DNA of 64,000 nt from Halopseudomonas xinjiangensis. Lineage in GTDB: Bacteria > Pseudomonadota > Gammaproteobacteria > Pseudomonadales > Pseudomonadaceae. Location: positions 124,001 through 188,000 of the forward strand of contig DRFO01000020.1 of the NCBI GenBank assembly GCA_011050525.1, written 5' to 3'. Below are positions 8,014 to 17,278 of the stretch, one piece after another (position 1 is the first letter of the stretch; each line of letters opens with the position of its first letter). The notes beneath the pieces were generated by a model that saw nothing but the letters and a program-made list of their open reading frames with translations, searched no databases and was not told where the DNA came from. The position numbers and the translations under genes are program-made.

Positions 8014-8460
8014 TTATTTTTCAAGGGTGACCACGTCACCGCGCAGCGCAACACCCGCCATGATGGCGCCGGCGTGGCATTCATACTCGGTGCGCGACAC
8101 CATCGGCTGCTGTTTGTAATAGCTTTCGATGTTGACCACAGCATTGCCGCCTTCGGCTTTCACTCGGTCCTGCAGACTGATGAGCGCTGACAGCATGACC
8201 CACTGGCAGGCCTGCTGATCAGACTTGCCGAAGGCATTGGTTTTCTTGTTGGTTACGAAATTACCGTGTCGCTTGAGCACTTTGCCATGGGGAGCATCGG
8301 CGAATACAAACTTGATCGAGGGATCGAGCTTGGCCTTGGCATCGGCGGTTGCCATCACATCCTGAACTGACAGCATATGAGTGGTGTCTCGGGCTTCGGC
8401 AGCGCCAGCAAACATCAGGCCAGAGAGCACGAGTGCGAACGGCGTGAATCCTTTGCGCAT
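8014..8460 (-). CDS. Small exported protein of the aryl polyene cluster
   Basis: A 148-residue protein with a Sec signal peptide (MRKGFTPFALVLSGLMFAGAAEA, cleavage near residue 23; shown in part MRKGFTPFALVLSG). The mature part has two cysteines, in QQACQW and YECHAGAI, that may form a disulfide. The stretch GGNAVVNIESYYKQQ and the C-terminal AGVALRGDVVTL resemble small secreted proteins that some genomes mislabel as an excinuclease subunit-like protein. I know no assigned biochemical role. It lies 26 bases after the ketosynthase gene apeR and 2 bases before the phosphopantetheinyl transferase. A periplasmic or envelope role in placing the pigment lipid is a guess from its location. Confidence 0.7.
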   Translation of the reverse strand: MRKGFTPFALVLSGLMFAGAAEARDTTHMLSVQDVMATADAKAKLDPSIKFVFADAPHGKVLKRHGNFVTNKKTNAFGKSDQQACQWVMLSALISLQDRVKAEGGNAVVNIESYYKQQPMVSRTEYECHAGAIMAGVALRGDVVTLEK

Positions 8461-8486
8461 GGTTTTTTTCCTTGTGGTTGTAATGA

Positions 8487-9743
8487 TCAGTTCCAGCGAC
8501 CCAATACCAGCGAGGTATTGATGCCACCAAAGGCAAAGTTGTTGCTCATGACGTATTGGCAGTCGATATTGCGCGACTCGCCTATGATGTAATCCAGTGC
8601 GGCGCAGGCGGGATCCATCTCATCGAGATTGGCGCAGGCGTGAAAGCGCCCGTCACGAGCCATCTCAATAGCCGCCCAGGCTTCCAGCGCGCCACAGGCC
8701 CCCAGCGTATGGCCGGTGAAGCTCTTCATCGCACTGATTGGAGTTTGGTCGCCGAATACCGCATGAGTGGCGTGAGTTTCCGCAATGTCGCCCAGGTTGG
8801 TAGCGGTGCCGTGGGCACTGATATAGCCGATCTGGTCTGAGGGAAGCTGCGCGTCCGCAAGAGCCATGCGGATTGCCTGTTCCATCATCTGAGTGTCCGG
8901 TTGGGTTACGTGGCGACCGTCACTGTTGGTGCCGAAGCCGAGCAATTCGGCATAAATACGGGCACCGCGCGCCAAGGCATGTTCCAGGTCTTCGAGTATA
9001 AGAGTACCGGCACCTTCGCCGACGACAAGCCCGTCACGTTTTGCATCGAACGGGCGCGGTGAGGTGTGCGGCGCGTCATTGCGCGTACTGGTAGCGAATA
9101 GAGTGTCGAATACCGCTGCTTCAGACGCAGACAACTCTTCGCAGCCGCCAGCCACCATCGCTTTCTGCCGGCCGAACCGAATCGCCTCGTAGGCATAACC
9201 GATGCCTTGACTGCCGGAGGTGCAAGCGCTGGAGGTGGTATGGATGCGCCCGCGGATTCCGAAATACACGCCGATATTCACCGCAGCGGTATGCGCCATC
9301 ATGCGAATGTAGGAGTTGGCATTGAGCCCGTCGGTGGATTTATTAAGCAGCATATTGCCGAAGTCCGCGACTGCATCAGGCTCGCCAGCGGATGAACCGT
9401 AGGAGATGCCCAGATCGCCGCTGGTAAGCAGCGGATCATCAAGTAACCCGGCGTCGGCCAGTGCCAATTCGGTGGCTCTGGTTGCCATCTGCGCGCCGCG
9501 CCCCATGCTGCGCAACACCCGGCGGGTGTAATGGCGGGGCAGAACAAAATCCTCGACCGGCGCGCCCAGGCGGGTATTGAGCCCTTCGTATGCATCCCAG
9601 TCAGGCATGTGACGCACGCCGGTTTCCATACGTTCGAGCCGGTCGCGGATTGTTGCCCAGTCATGGCCTATCGGTGAGAAGCCGGCCATACCGGTGATGA
9701 CGACGCGACGGCCCAGACCATCCTTACGCTGAGCTGATTCCAT
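8487..9743 (-). CDS. apeR: Beta-ketoacyl-ACP synthase (ApeR-type)
   Basis: A 418-residue FabF-like ketosynthase. The active-site triad is complete: Cys174 in SSACTSG, His311 in SAHGTATN and His345 in FTGHTLGACG. In characterised aryl polyene systems ApeR is a homodimeric ketosynthase for an early or supporting condensation step. Its ATG (9741-9743) shares one base with the stop of the ketoreductase gene (TGATG), so translation is coupled; the in-frame GTG two codons upstream is less likely. Gene symbols in this cluster follow the scheme for the Xenorhabdus and E. coli aryl polyene clusters as I recall it. Confidence 0.88.
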   Translation of the reverse strand: MESAQRKDGLGRRVVITGMAGFSPIGHDWATIRDRLERMETGVRHMPDWDAYEGLNTRLGAPVEDFVLPRHYTRRVLRSMGRGAQMATRATELALADAGLLDDPLLTSGDLGISYGSSAGEPDAVADFGNMLLNKSTDGLNANSYIRMMAHTAAVNIGVYFGIRGRIHTTSSACTSGSQGIGYAYEAIRFGRQKAMVAGGCEELSASEAAVFDTLFATSTRNDAPHTSPRPFDAKRDGLVVGEGAGTLILEDLEHALARGARIYAELLGFGTNSDGRHVTQPDTQMMEQAIRMALADAQLPSDQIGYISAHGTATNLGDIAETHATHAVFGDQTPISAMKSFTGHTLGACGALEAWAAIEMARDGRFHACANLDEMDPACAALDYIIGESRNIDCQYVMSNNFAFGGINTSLVLGRWN

Positions 9744-10468
9744 CAGCACATTCCTCCATTGACTGCAAAAACCTGCCGCGTGATATAGCCCGCGTCCTTC
9801 GAACAGAGGAACGCGACCGTCGCGGCGACTTCTTCGCTGGTGCCGATACGCTGCATGGGTATCGCCTTCAGCGCGGCCTCGAGTACACGTTCATCTACCA
9901 TTTCGGTGTCGATAAGACCGGGTGCGACGCTGTTGACGGTAATTTTGCGTTTGGCCAGTTCAATGGCCAGCGCCTTGGCTGCGCCAATCAATCCTGCCTT
10001 GGCTGCGCTGTAATTGACCTGGCCTCGGTTGCCCATTAGGCCCGACACGGAGGACATGATGACGATCCGGCCCGGCTTGCGTCGTCTGATCATGGGCATC
10101 GAAAGTGGCTTTAGCACATTATAGAAGCCATCCAAATTGGTATGAATGACGCTGTCCCAATTGTCATCGGTCAATGCCGGGAAGGCCGCGTCGGCATTGA
10201 TTCCTGCATTGCAGACCACCCCGTAGTAGGCGCCGTATACTTCTATGTCTGCCTCGAGGGTTTGCCGTGTGGACTCGCGGTTGGCAACGTCGAACTGCAG
10301 TATGCGCGCCGTACGGCCCAGGTCTTCAATTTCCCTGGCGACTGCTTGCGCGGCGTCCAGCCGGTTGCGGCAATGCAGCACGATATCGAAGCCGTCGCGG
10401 GCCAACCGAAGTGCGATGGCGCGGCCGATGCCACGGCTCGAGCCGGTCACCAGTATGGTATCGGTCAT
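9743..10468 (-). CDS. apeQ: 3-oxoacyl-ACP reductase (ApeQ, FabG-like)
   Basis: A 241-residue short-chain dehydrogenase. The NADP-binding motif TGSSRGIG is at residues 8-15, NAG at 87-89, and the catalytic residues are Ser140, Tyr153 (NYSAAKAG) and Lys157. It reduces the beta-keto group after each condensation during polyene elongation. The start overlaps the end of apeP by four bases and the stop abuts apeR, so it sits inside the coupled operon. The length is that of FabG. Confidence 0.9.
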   Translation of the reverse strand: MTDTILVTGSSRGIGRAIALRLARDGFDIVLHCRNRLDAAQAVAREIEDLGRTARILQFDVANRESTRQTLEADIEVYGAYYGVVCNAGINADAAFPALTDDNWDSVIHTNLDGFYNVLKPLSMPMIRRRKPGRIVIMSSVSGLMGNRGQVNYSAAKAGLIGAAKALAIELAKRKITVNSVAPGLIDTEMVDERVLEAALKAIPMQRIGTSEEVAATVAFLCSKDAGYITRQVFAVNGGMC

Positions 10469-10956
10469 GGTGTTTCTCCATTCTGCATGGCAGCCAGCGC
10501 TTTATCCGAGTGTGGCTGAAAAACGTTGAGCATGGCTGTGGCGATAACTTGGCCGTCGTCATCAAGCAGCTGGCCGCGAAAAGCGCCCAGCCCGTTGTCG
10601 GCGCGAAAATCCATGAATATCTCGACGATAACGGGCTCGCCAAAGGCGAAGGATGATTGAGTACAGTGATAGCGACGTGTACCGAGCAGGAATCCAACCA
10701 TTGGCTTGTCTCCCCCGACGACCCGTTGAACGCCTGCCCAGGCGGCTATCGCTTGCGCGAGCCATTCCAGACCGACCCAGCCCGGTATGCCTGAAGCAGT
10801 GGCGAACAGATCATCAGTGTTCGGCGTTATTTCGGCGCGCAGATGCTCTTCTCCGACATCCAACAGTCGCTCCAGCAGACACATGCGTCGCAAGTGTGGC
10901 ACGAACGGAGCAATATCGCAGGGTAATGCGAGCTGGCTATAAGTGCTCTCAACCAT
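10465..10956 (-). CDS. apeP: 3-hydroxyacyl-ACP dehydratase-like protein (ApeP)
   Basis: A 163-residue single hotdog-fold protein of the FabA/FabZ superfamily, recognised by IPGWVGLEWLAQAIAAWAG, the long central helix of the fold. In characterised aryl polyene systems ApeP pairs with ApeI to form the dehydratase that makes the conjugated double bonds. The start chosen (MVESTYSQL, 10956) overlaps the end of the ketosynthase gene apeO by 8 bases. An earlier in-frame ATG at 10995 would give a much longer overlap and unrelated residues. In this window the ApeI equivalent is fused to the ligase ApeH. Confidence 0.8.
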   Translation of the reverse strand: MVESTYSQLALPCDIAPFVPHLRRMCLLERLLDVGEEHLRAEITPNTDDLFATASGIPGWVGLEWLAQAIAAWAGVQRVVGGDKPMVGFLLGTRRYHCTQSSFAFGEPVIVEIFMDFRADNGLGAFRGQLLDDDGQVIATAMLNVFQPHSDKALAAMQNGETP

Positions 10957-12121
10957 CCATACGCTCCAATAACAGGGAGACATTATTACCGCCAAAGGCG
11001 AATGAGTTGCTCATGGCGCGCTTTCCGTCAAAATCTTCAGCGCTGGCATAGGTGAGCGGGGGGAGTTCGGGATCGGTACGGCCGTCGTTGATATGCGGCA
11101 GTAGCCGCCCTGCGTTCAGCGCTAGCCAGCAAAATGCGGTTTCCAGCGCGCCGCAGGCTCCCAGCGTATGACCGGTCAGCGCTTTAGTCGAGCTGCAGGG
11201 TAGTTCCGGCCCGAATACCTCATGCACTGCAAGTGCTTCCATGCTGTCGTTCTGCCGGGTGGCGGTGCCGTGCAGGTTAAGATAGCCAATATCGGCGGCG
11301 GTGCATGGGGTCATTCGTAGGGCTGCCTGCATCGCGGCGATTGCACCTGCGCCCTCAGGGTGAGGAGCTGAAATATGATGGGCGTCGCTGCTTTCGCCGT
11401 AGCCAACCAACTGGGTTCCCCCGGGTTCATTGGTTAGCAGAAAGAGCGCAGCGGCCTCGCCCAGATTGATGCCACGACGGTTGCTGGAAAACGGCTGACA
11501 AGGCTCATCGCTCAAGGCTTCAAGCGAGCCGAACCCATTGACCGTCAGGCCGCACAGGCTGTCAGCCCCGCCGGCGATCACCGCATCGCAAATCCCTGAC
11601 GCCAGCATGCGGCAGGCACTGGTCAACGCCAATGCACTGGAGGTACAAGCGGTCGATATGGTGTGGGCCGGGCCGTCAATGCCCAGTAACTCGGCAATGA
11701 AATCTGCCGGCGCTCCGATTTCCTGCCGCTGATAGTGGAAATCCTCTGGCCATTCGTCATTGCATCGGGTCGCCAAAGCCAGTTCTGTCTCGCCAATACC
11801 CGAGGTGCTGGTGCCAAGGATTACGCCGATGCGCGCGCCCGGCCGGCGAAGGCGGAATGCATCAATCTCCGGCTGCAGCTGCTCCAGGGCAGCGGCCAGC
11901 AGCTGGTTATTGCGCGAGCAATGTTTGGCAGGCCAGGCCCCCGGATCAGGCAGCGCGACGTTAACTGTCCCCAGCGGCAATTGTCGACCAGGGGTGAAAC
12001 GATCACTGATCGACAGCTTACGATGCCCCCGAAAGAGCGCTTCCGAGATATCGTCGAGGTTGTCGCCCAGTGAGCAGACAAGAGCGGGGCGAGAGAGCCT
12101 GCATGGTAAAGTGATGTTCAT
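10949..12121 (-). CDS. apeO: Beta-ketoacyl-ACP synthase (ApeO-type)
   Basis: A 390-residue ketosynthase with an intact triad: Cys159 in ISTACTSSA, His284 in NLHGTATR and His318 in LTGHTLGACG. In related clusters ApeO forms a heterodimer with the chain-length factor ApeC and carries out the repeated elongation of the polyene. Here apeC is the first gene of the operon, about 12 kb upstream. The ATG at 12121 overlaps the stop of the lipoprotein gene as ATGA and is preferred to an in-frame start four codons earlier. The central KS motif is well conserved, while the N-terminal 60 residues diverge from FabF. Confidence 0.86.
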   Translation of the reverse strand: MNITLPCRLSRPALVCSLGDNLDDISEALFRGHRKLSISDRFTPGRQLPLGTVNVALPDPGAWPAKHCSRNNQLLAAALEQLQPEIDAFRLRRPGARIGVILGTSTSGIGETELALATRCNDEWPEDFHYQRQEIGAPADFIAELLGIDGPAHTISTACTSSALALTSACRMLASGICDAVIAGGADSLCGLTVNGFGSLEALSDEPCQPFSSNRRGINLGEAAALFLLTNEPGGTQLVGYGESSDAHHISAPHPEGAGAIAAMQAALRMTPCTAADIGYLNLHGTATRQNDSMEALAVHEVFGPELPCSSTKALTGHTLGACGALETAFCWLALNAGRLLPHINDGRTDPELPPLTYASAEDFDGKRAMSNSFAFGGNNVSLLLERMDG

Positions 12122-12696
12122 GGGGCTGGGCATGGCAACTCGTTATGGATGGCGTTCGGCTCGACAGTCGTGCGATACAGGCGGTAGCCAGCCTGCAGAT
12201 CGTCGACGATATGGCAGGTCCCGCTGTCGGTTACGGTCGCCATCAACTGATTCCTGTAATAAATTTTATGGCCCGCTTCATGCCGTTGTACAGCCCAGCG
12301 TGAATCCTGAAAAGCGCGCTCCAGTTCCTTGACAGGCCACAGGCTCCAGGCAAGCCGTTCCGCCAACCATTGCGCCGAAAACGGCGGCTCGAAGGCAGCG
12401 CCAGGCAGAAAACGTGCTCCGTTACGGTCCTGTTCTAAGGTCAGTAGACGTTGGCCTTGGGGGCTTAGCAACGCCATGCGCAAAACCGACTGATCGTGGC
12501 GAAGCACAGCGAGCAGCTGTCGCCGTTCGCCGTCGTGCTCGAATATCAAATGTTGGGTGTACGGCGGACTGGCTGGCAGCGCGGCCAGATCCGGAATAGG
12601 GGCGGACGTGAGCGGTGCGGCGCAGCCGGTTAGCCACAGGCAGACCGTCAACAGACTGAACGCGAACCATCGATCAAGTCGCACCCGGTTGGTCAC
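12118..12696 (-). CDS. DUF3261-type outer-membrane lipoprotein of the aryl polyene cluster
   Basis: A 192-residue lipoprotein. The signal peptide ends in the lipobox LTGC (Cys25), with Ala after the Cys, which by the usual +2 rule favours the outer membrane. The body matches the DUF3261 proteins found in aryl polyene clusters, by its repeated LLTLEQDRNGARFLPG-like beta strands and PFSAQWLAERLAWSLWP. The predicted role is outer-membrane placement of the finished aryl polyene lipid, together with the LolA-like carrier and MMPL exporter encoded upstream. It is coupled on both sides by four-base ATGA overlaps. Confidence 0.78.
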   Translation of the reverse strand: MTNRVRLDRWFAFSLLTVCLWLTGCAAPLTSAPIPDLAALPASPPYTQHLIFEHDGERRQLLAVLRHDQSVLRMALLSPQGQRLLTLEQDRNGARFLPGAAFEPPFSAQWLAERLAWSLWPVKELERAFQDSRWAVQRHEAGHKIYYRNQLMATVTDSGTCHIVDDLQAGYRLYRTTVEPNAIHNELPCPAP

Positions 12697-13982
12697 AGCG
12701 GTACCAGCTCATCGGTTACCGACTCGGTGGAACAGGCCTCTGCCAGACTATTCAGCCGGCGATGACTGGCTGCGACGAAGGGGTTGCTCTGATCCCAGGC
12801 GTAGCCGGCAAGCACGGAACTGATCATCGACCGAATACGCGGCGACTGCTGTTGGTTGAAGATGATCTTCGGCAGCCGGCCGTCATACCAGGCCTCGACG
12901 AACTCCCTGAAGGTAGCGACGCCGCGCCGCAGGGGCTGCTCGAATTCCAGATCCCAATCGATAGATTCCCCTGCCAGTTGGCGCTTGACCAGTGGCGCTG
13001 CACGCATGGCCGAATCCAGCGCTACGGTAACGCCGGAGGAAAACACCGGGTCGAGAAACTCGCCGGCGTTGCCCAGCAGGGCAAAGCCTGGTCCGTGCAA
13101 ACGCTTTACGTCGGCGGAATAGCCTTCCAGCCTGTTGGTGTCGCATACCTGAGTCGCGTTTTGCAAAAGCTCGGCCAGCATCGGTTCCTCATTTAGAAAG
13201 TGCCAGAGGCGGCCGGTATCATCCTCGCCGGCGGCCTGCAGGGTCTCCCTATCGCCTACAACCCCAACAGAGGCGCGGCCGTCACTGAAGGGAATCAGCC
13301 AATACCACACCCCTGAATGATCAGGATGCACGCCGATGAGGATCTTCTCGCGGTCGTATCCGGGATGTTCGATGCGGTCTTCGATGTGCATGAACAGCGC
13401 GCACCGCGACTCCAGCGTGGAAGCTTTGGACAGGTTGGCGAGACGGGACAGCACCCGGCCGTAGCCACTTGCGTCGAGAATGAAGCGCGCCCGCAAAATG
13501 CAGCGCTCTCCATCCTTGGTCCGCAGCGTCAGGCTGGGGCGTTCGGCATCCGCAGTGAAGTCTTCAACCAGTGTTTCGAACTGAACCTGCGCGCCGGCCT
13601 CGCGAGCTCCGTCGATCAAGCGCTGATCAAAATCGGCGCGTGGCACCTGCCAGGTAGTGCCCGGCCCGTCGCTGAACTTGTCGCGAAAGTCGATGACGGT
13701 GGTCTCGCCGCGCCAGGTAAAGGCGGCGCCATTCTTGACCTGAAAGCCACCGGCCAGAGCAGCGTCAAGCAGGCCACAGGTCTCAAGATGCACCATGCAT
13801 TGCGGCAGCAGACTCTCGCCAATCGAAAAGCGCGGAAACAGACTGCGTTCAATTACCTGCACACGCAGTCCGTTTCTGGCGAGCCAGGCGGCTGCGGCGG
13901 CACCGGAAGGACCCGCACCGATGATGGCGACATCGGTTTCTTCGGTGTGTATTGCGGGACTACTGTGGTTGCGCTTTTCCAT
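12693..13982 (-). CDS. FAD-dependent oxidoreductase (halogenase/monooxygenase-like) of the aryl polyene cluster
   Basis: A 429-residue flavoprotein of the p-hydroxybenzoate hydroxylase/tryptophan halogenase-like superfamily. It has the FAD motif IIGAGPSGAAAAAWLA near residues 20-35 and the second FAD motif GNAGEFLDPVFSSGV. The GESLLP motif near residue 55 is typical of the halogenase-like and geranylgeranyl-reductase-like branches. It lacks the WxWxIP signature of true flavin-dependent halogenases; the corresponding stretch reads WYWLIPF. Hydroxylation of the aryl head or a desaturation step is possible but cannot be decided here. Its start overlaps the exporter gene by 23 bases and its stop overlaps the lipoprotein gene as ATGA. 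Confidence 0.78.
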   Translation of the reverse strand: MEKRNHSSPAIHTEETDVAIIGAGPSGAAAAAWLARNGLRVQVIERSLFPRFSIGESLLPQCMVHLETCGLLDAALAGGFQVKNGAAFTWRGETTVIDFRDKFSDGPGTTWQVPRADFDQRLIDGAREAGAQVQFETLVEDFTADAERPSLTLRTKDGERCILRARFILDASGYGRVLSRLANLSKASTLESRCALFMHIEDRIEHPGYDREKILIGVHPDHSGVWYWLIPFSDGRASVGVVGDRETLQAAGEDDTGRLWHFLNEEPMLAELLQNATQVCDTNRLEGYSADVKRLHGPGFALLGNAGEFLDPVFSSGVTVALDSAMRAAPLVKRQLAGESIDWDLEFEQPLRRGVATFREFVEAWYDGRLPKIIFNQQQSPRIRSMISSVLAGYAWDQSNPFVAASHRRLNSLAEACSTESVTDELVPL

Positions 13983-16299
13983 GCGGATCTTTTCCTGGAA
14001 TAGAAGTTGAAGATTCTGAAATAGCTGAAGAAGTTGGCGGTAGCCTGCCGACCCTAGCGAAGGGCACCAGTAACCATGTAGTTCCCAGGCCGACCAGGCT
14101 GGTCATGCCAAGGTGTGCCAGCGCAGGTGTAGCGCTGAACGAAAGCAAACCAAAGGCCAGCAGGCTGGAGGCGCAGGACAGCGAGATGCCCAACCATGAG
14201 GCAGGCTGTTCAGCATGCTCGACGCTGAATATTCCCGCATCCAGGCCTATACCCAGCACCAGCAGCAAACCGAGAAGATGAAATAGGGTCAGCCCGGTAT
14301 CGTTCAACGCCAATACAGCCAGACTGACCAGAATGGCGCCCACCGGCGGCAACAGCACTCTCCATACCGATGTGCCGTAGCGCCAGGAAAATACTAGCGC
14401 AAGGCCCGCAATGGCGATGCCCAGCCACAGCGCGATGCTGTCGCGAATGTCGCCGAGAACCTGGCCGAGCTGCGCGACACGGTCGTGATAGTGCACGTCC
14501 TCAGCTTGCGACAACGCGTGGAGCGCATGGCTGCCGACCCCATCGGCCTCGCCCAGCAGTACGAGCGAGGCCGGCCCTGCGTCTGCGTCTGCGCCTGACG
14601 CGGCTAGCCAAAGCAGTTGGTCAGCGGCTCCGAGTGGCGTGGCGAACCAGTCGGTAAGGGTGAAGGGCTGTGGATGGGGTTCGATGCTGCTGGACAATGC
14701 ATCGGCAGGCAGGCCAGCGCGCTCGGCCAGTTGCGGCAGTGCGGTGTCGTGCATGAAGCGGATACGCTCCACACTCTGATGCTGGCGTTCCGCTGAAGGC
14801 ACGGCCTGCGCCAGGTGCCGGAATTGATCGAGATGACTCTCATCGCTCAGGGCAGTCAGCGCTGTGTCCAGTTGCTCCAGGCGCGTCAACAGAGCGTCGT
14901 CGGTATCCGCGGTGACGATCAGATAATGTCTGGCGCCGGGGCGTTGCAACAGCTGTTGCACCCGTTGCTGTTCCGCAATCAATTCGGGGGGGGAGGGGTT
15001 CAGCTGGCGCAAGTCATCGCTGACCTGCAAGCGGAACAGGATGACCAGAATTGCCAGCAGCGCCACGGCACCCAGGGCCAGCCATGGCAGATGAGCGCCG
15101 GCTGGTACCCGTAAACGAGCAAGCTGATTGGCGATGCGGCGGGTAGCGGGGTGTTGGCGAACCGGGATCATTGGCAGCCACAAACGGACCGTTAGCCAGG
15201 CCCCGGTGAGCCCCAGTGCGGCGAAGGTTGCCATCTGACGCAAACCGGGGAAGGGCGTGGCTAGCTGGACAAGATACGCCGCCAGGCTGGATATCAGACC
15301 AAGCAATAGCGCCGACCACAACCGCGCGAGCGGTTGCTCGGGCGCGAGATGCCGCGCGCTTTGCAGGTGCAGCGCATAATCGACCGCGATGCCGATCAGG
15401 CTGGCGCCAAATGCCAGCGTCAGCAGATTCAGTGAGCCGAAAATCAACCAGCTGATTGGCAGAGCGACCAGCAGGCCACAGGCGACCGGCAACATCAGGC
15501 TCGCCAGGGTCAGCGCGTCGCGAAATACACACCACAGCATGACCAGGAGGCCGAGCAGTGATCCGATGCCAATGGTGGATATTTCCTGGCGGGCCTGTTT
15601 TGCGCCGGCGGCCGCATGAAATACCAGCCCGGCGCGCAGGATTCTGGCTTCCGGATGGTCGGCCTGGAAGCCTTCAAGCACTTCACCCAGGGAGGCTTGC
15701 AATGCCATGTCATAAGCGCTGGCGGTCAGTCTGCCGCTGATCAGCAGCCAGCGTTCGCCCGTCTCGCGCACTACTGGAAAGTCGCCGTCCAGACGCAAAT
15801 GCGTGCCCAGCTGTTGCTGAATCCAGGCGTCCTGCAGGCCGAAGGGGTCGTTGCGCAGATCATTATCGAGACCGGGGCTGAACAGTCGGAACAAGGCTCG
15901 CTCTAGCCACACCTCCTTATCGGTCGTCGCCAGTGAGTCGGCAAGTAATTGGTAGCGGTAACCAGTGAGAGCCTTGTCTGGCCGGCTGCCAGACGTATTC
16001 TCGCTCGGGCGCAGAATGTCCTGGTCCAACAGCCTGGACCGCAGGTCTTCGGCAAGCTCGCGCGGCTGAGGCCCTTGTACGAGCATTAGGAAATCATCTT
16101 CGACGCCTTCAGCCATGCGCTTCTCGGCGCGCATCACCAGATCAGTCTGCGGCAAGTCGGGCAGCAAATTGACGATGCGAGTGTCCCAGCGGGCGCCAGT
16201 ACTCAGCTGCCAGGCCAGGAGCCCGGCGCAACCGAGTAATACCAGGCCCCAGAGCCAGGCGCCAAGATAAGCCTGCGTACCAGCGCTGCGCTGCTTCAC
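13960..16299 (-). CDS. MMPL/RND-type exporter of the aryl polyene cluster
   Basis: A 779-residue inner-membrane transporter of the MMPL branch of RND proteins, about half the size of AcrB. The N-terminal helix (residues 11-33) is followed by a periplasmic loop. Clusters of helices occur near 250-390 (including LGLLVMLWCVFRDALTLASL), 415-435, and again near 620-760. The typical GIAVDYALH motif is near residue 305, and the second half repeats it as LGIGLDAGIFSVEHA. It is thought to move the aryl polyene lipid out of the inner membrane, working with the LolA-like carrier encoded just upstream. It starts with GTG (16299), whose G is shared with the TAG stop of the carrier gene. Confidence 0.85.
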   Translation of the reverse strand: MKQRSAGTQAYLGAWLWGLVLLGCAGLLAWQLSTGARWDTRIVNLLPDLPQTDLVMRAEKRMAEGVEDDFLMLVQGPQPRELAEDLRSRLLDQDILRPSENTSGSRPDKALTGYRYQLLADSLATTDKEVWLERALFRLFSPGLDNDLRNDPFGLQDAWIQQQLGTHLRLDGDFPVVRETGERWLLISGRLTASAYDMALQASLGEVLEGFQADHPEARILRAGLVFHAAAGAKQARQEISTIGIGSLLGLLVMLWCVFRDALTLASLMLPVACGLLVALPISWLIFGSLNLLTLAFGASLIGIAVDYALHLQSARHLAPEQPLARLWSALLLGLISSLAAYLVQLATPFPGLRQMATFAALGLTGAWLTVRLWLPMIPVRQHPATRRIANQLARLRVPAGAHLPWLALGAVALLAILVILFRLQVSDDLRQLNPSPPELIAEQQRVQQLLQRPGARHYLIVTADTDDALLTRLEQLDTALTALSDESHLDQFRHLAQAVPSAERQHQSVERIRFMHDTALPQLAERAGLPADALSSSIEPHPQPFTLTDWFATPLGAADQLLWLAASGADADAGPASLVLLGEADGVGSHALHALSQAEDVHYHDRVAQLGQVLGDIRDSIALWLGIAIAGLALVFSWRYGTSVWRVLLPPVGAILVSLAVLALNDTGLTLFHLLGLLLVLGIGLDAGIFSVEHAEQPASWLGISLSCASSLLAFGLLSFSATPALAHLGMTSLVGLGTTWLLVPFARVGRLPPTSSAISESSTSIPGKDPHGKAQPQ

Positions 16300-16859
16300 T
16301 ATTGCGTTTCGACCGGTGTGGGGCAGGGCGTTTCGGTCAAGCGGATGTCCATGCGGTCGCCGTCGCCGAAGGATATGGCGATGCGTTCAAGCTGCGCTGC
16401 GCCCTCTATAACCAAATCTGTCAGTTGCGCGGCGACCTGCTCATTACGTGGCGTAAGTTCGGCGCGCCAATTTTCGACGGTTCCGCTCAGTTGTGTTGCA
16501 AAGTACTGGTCCAGGCTTTGCCAGTTGCCCACCAGCAAACCATTGAAAATTGGCAGTATCGCCTGATAGCCGAGGGGCAGATCGGGGTTGTTCTCGGACA
16601 GTACAACTTGACTTTGGACTGGCTGAATAGTTTGCCAGATCAGGCCATCGGTCTGACGCTGAAAGGTGCCGCGGCTATTGAGGTGCATGTCGAAATCGGC
16701 CAGCCAGCGGGACTGCTCGAACTGACCGCATTCGGGCACGTTGGTACGCAAATGCTTAAGCAATTCTTTGTCGGACGATTTCGCGTACGCCGGCAGGCTA
16801 GCCAGTGCCAGAAGGCCCACGACACGCACTGAGCGGCTGATCACTGCTGCGCCTGCCAT
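16299..16859 (-). CDS. LolA-like outer-membrane carrier protein of the aryl polyene cluster
   Basis: A 186-residue exported protein. The signal peptide is MAGAAVISRSVRVVGLLALA then SLPAYA, with cleavage near residue 26. The body, FEQSRWLADFDMHLNSRGTF followed by WQTIQPVQSQVVL, matches the LolA fold (F-Q-R..., S-G-x-F, W-x-x-x-P). In aryl polyene and xanthomonadin clusters such proteins are proposed to carry the lipid product across the periplasm. The start at 16859 is chosen because it opens the signal peptide; an upstream in-frame start would bury it. It overlaps the thioesterase gene by 19 bases. Confidence 0.82.
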   Translation of the reverse strand: MAGAAVISRSVRVVGLLALASLPAYAKSSDKELLKHLRTNVPECGQFEQSRWLADFDMHLNSRGTFQRQTDGLIWQTIQPVQSQVVLSENNPDLPLGYQAILPIFNGLLVGNWQSLDQYFATQLSGTVENWRAELTPRNEQVAAQLTDLVIEGAAQLERIAISFGDGDRMDIRLTETPCPTPVETQ

Positions 16860-17278
16860 GTGAGCAACTTGTCGACCAGCAGTTGGGGCGAAGCCAGGCA
16901 CATTTCACGGGTAGCCATGTCCACCGCAACTTGCACGCTCCAGGCGCGGGTCAGGCGCTGGCGGCTGACGGCGTCACGGATCGTGTAATCGACTTTCAGG
17001 CGATGCTCCCACTCGGTCAGGCGTGCTTCGATGGCAATGCGTTGAGTGAACCGCATCGGCGCGGCATAGCGCAGCCGCAGGTCGATCACTGGCCAGGCGA
17101 AACCGGACTCGCGCATCTGCAGATAGTTGTAGTCGATACGGTCCAGCAGCTCACACCGGGTAATTTCCAGGTAGCGGACGTAGTGACCGTGCCAGACGAC
17201 TTCCATCATGTCGACGTCGTGGAACGGGATGGTCATTTCGACTTCGACCGACGGCAGGGGGCGGTCATCTGGCGTCAT
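16841..17278 (-). CDS. apeK: Hotdog thioesterase (ApeK-like, 4HBT family)
   Basis: A 145-residue protein of the 4-hydroxybenzoyl-CoA thioesterase family. IPFHDVDMMEVVWHGHYVRY contains the catalytic Asp and the following HGHYVRYLE turn typical of YbgC-type enzymes. It may release aryl or polyene acyl groups from ACP, or remove wrong intermediates. Its start overlaps the ammonia-lyase gene by 14 bases. The symbol is positional, from memory of the published cluster naming. Confidence 0.8.
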   Translation of the reverse strand: MTPDDRPLPSVEVEMTIPFHDVDMMEVVWHGHYVRYLEITRCELLDRIDYNYLQMRESGFAWPVIDLRLRYAAPMRFTQRIAIEARLTEWEHRLKVDYTIRDAVSRQRLTRAWSVQVAVDMATREMCLASPQLLVDKLLTWQAQQ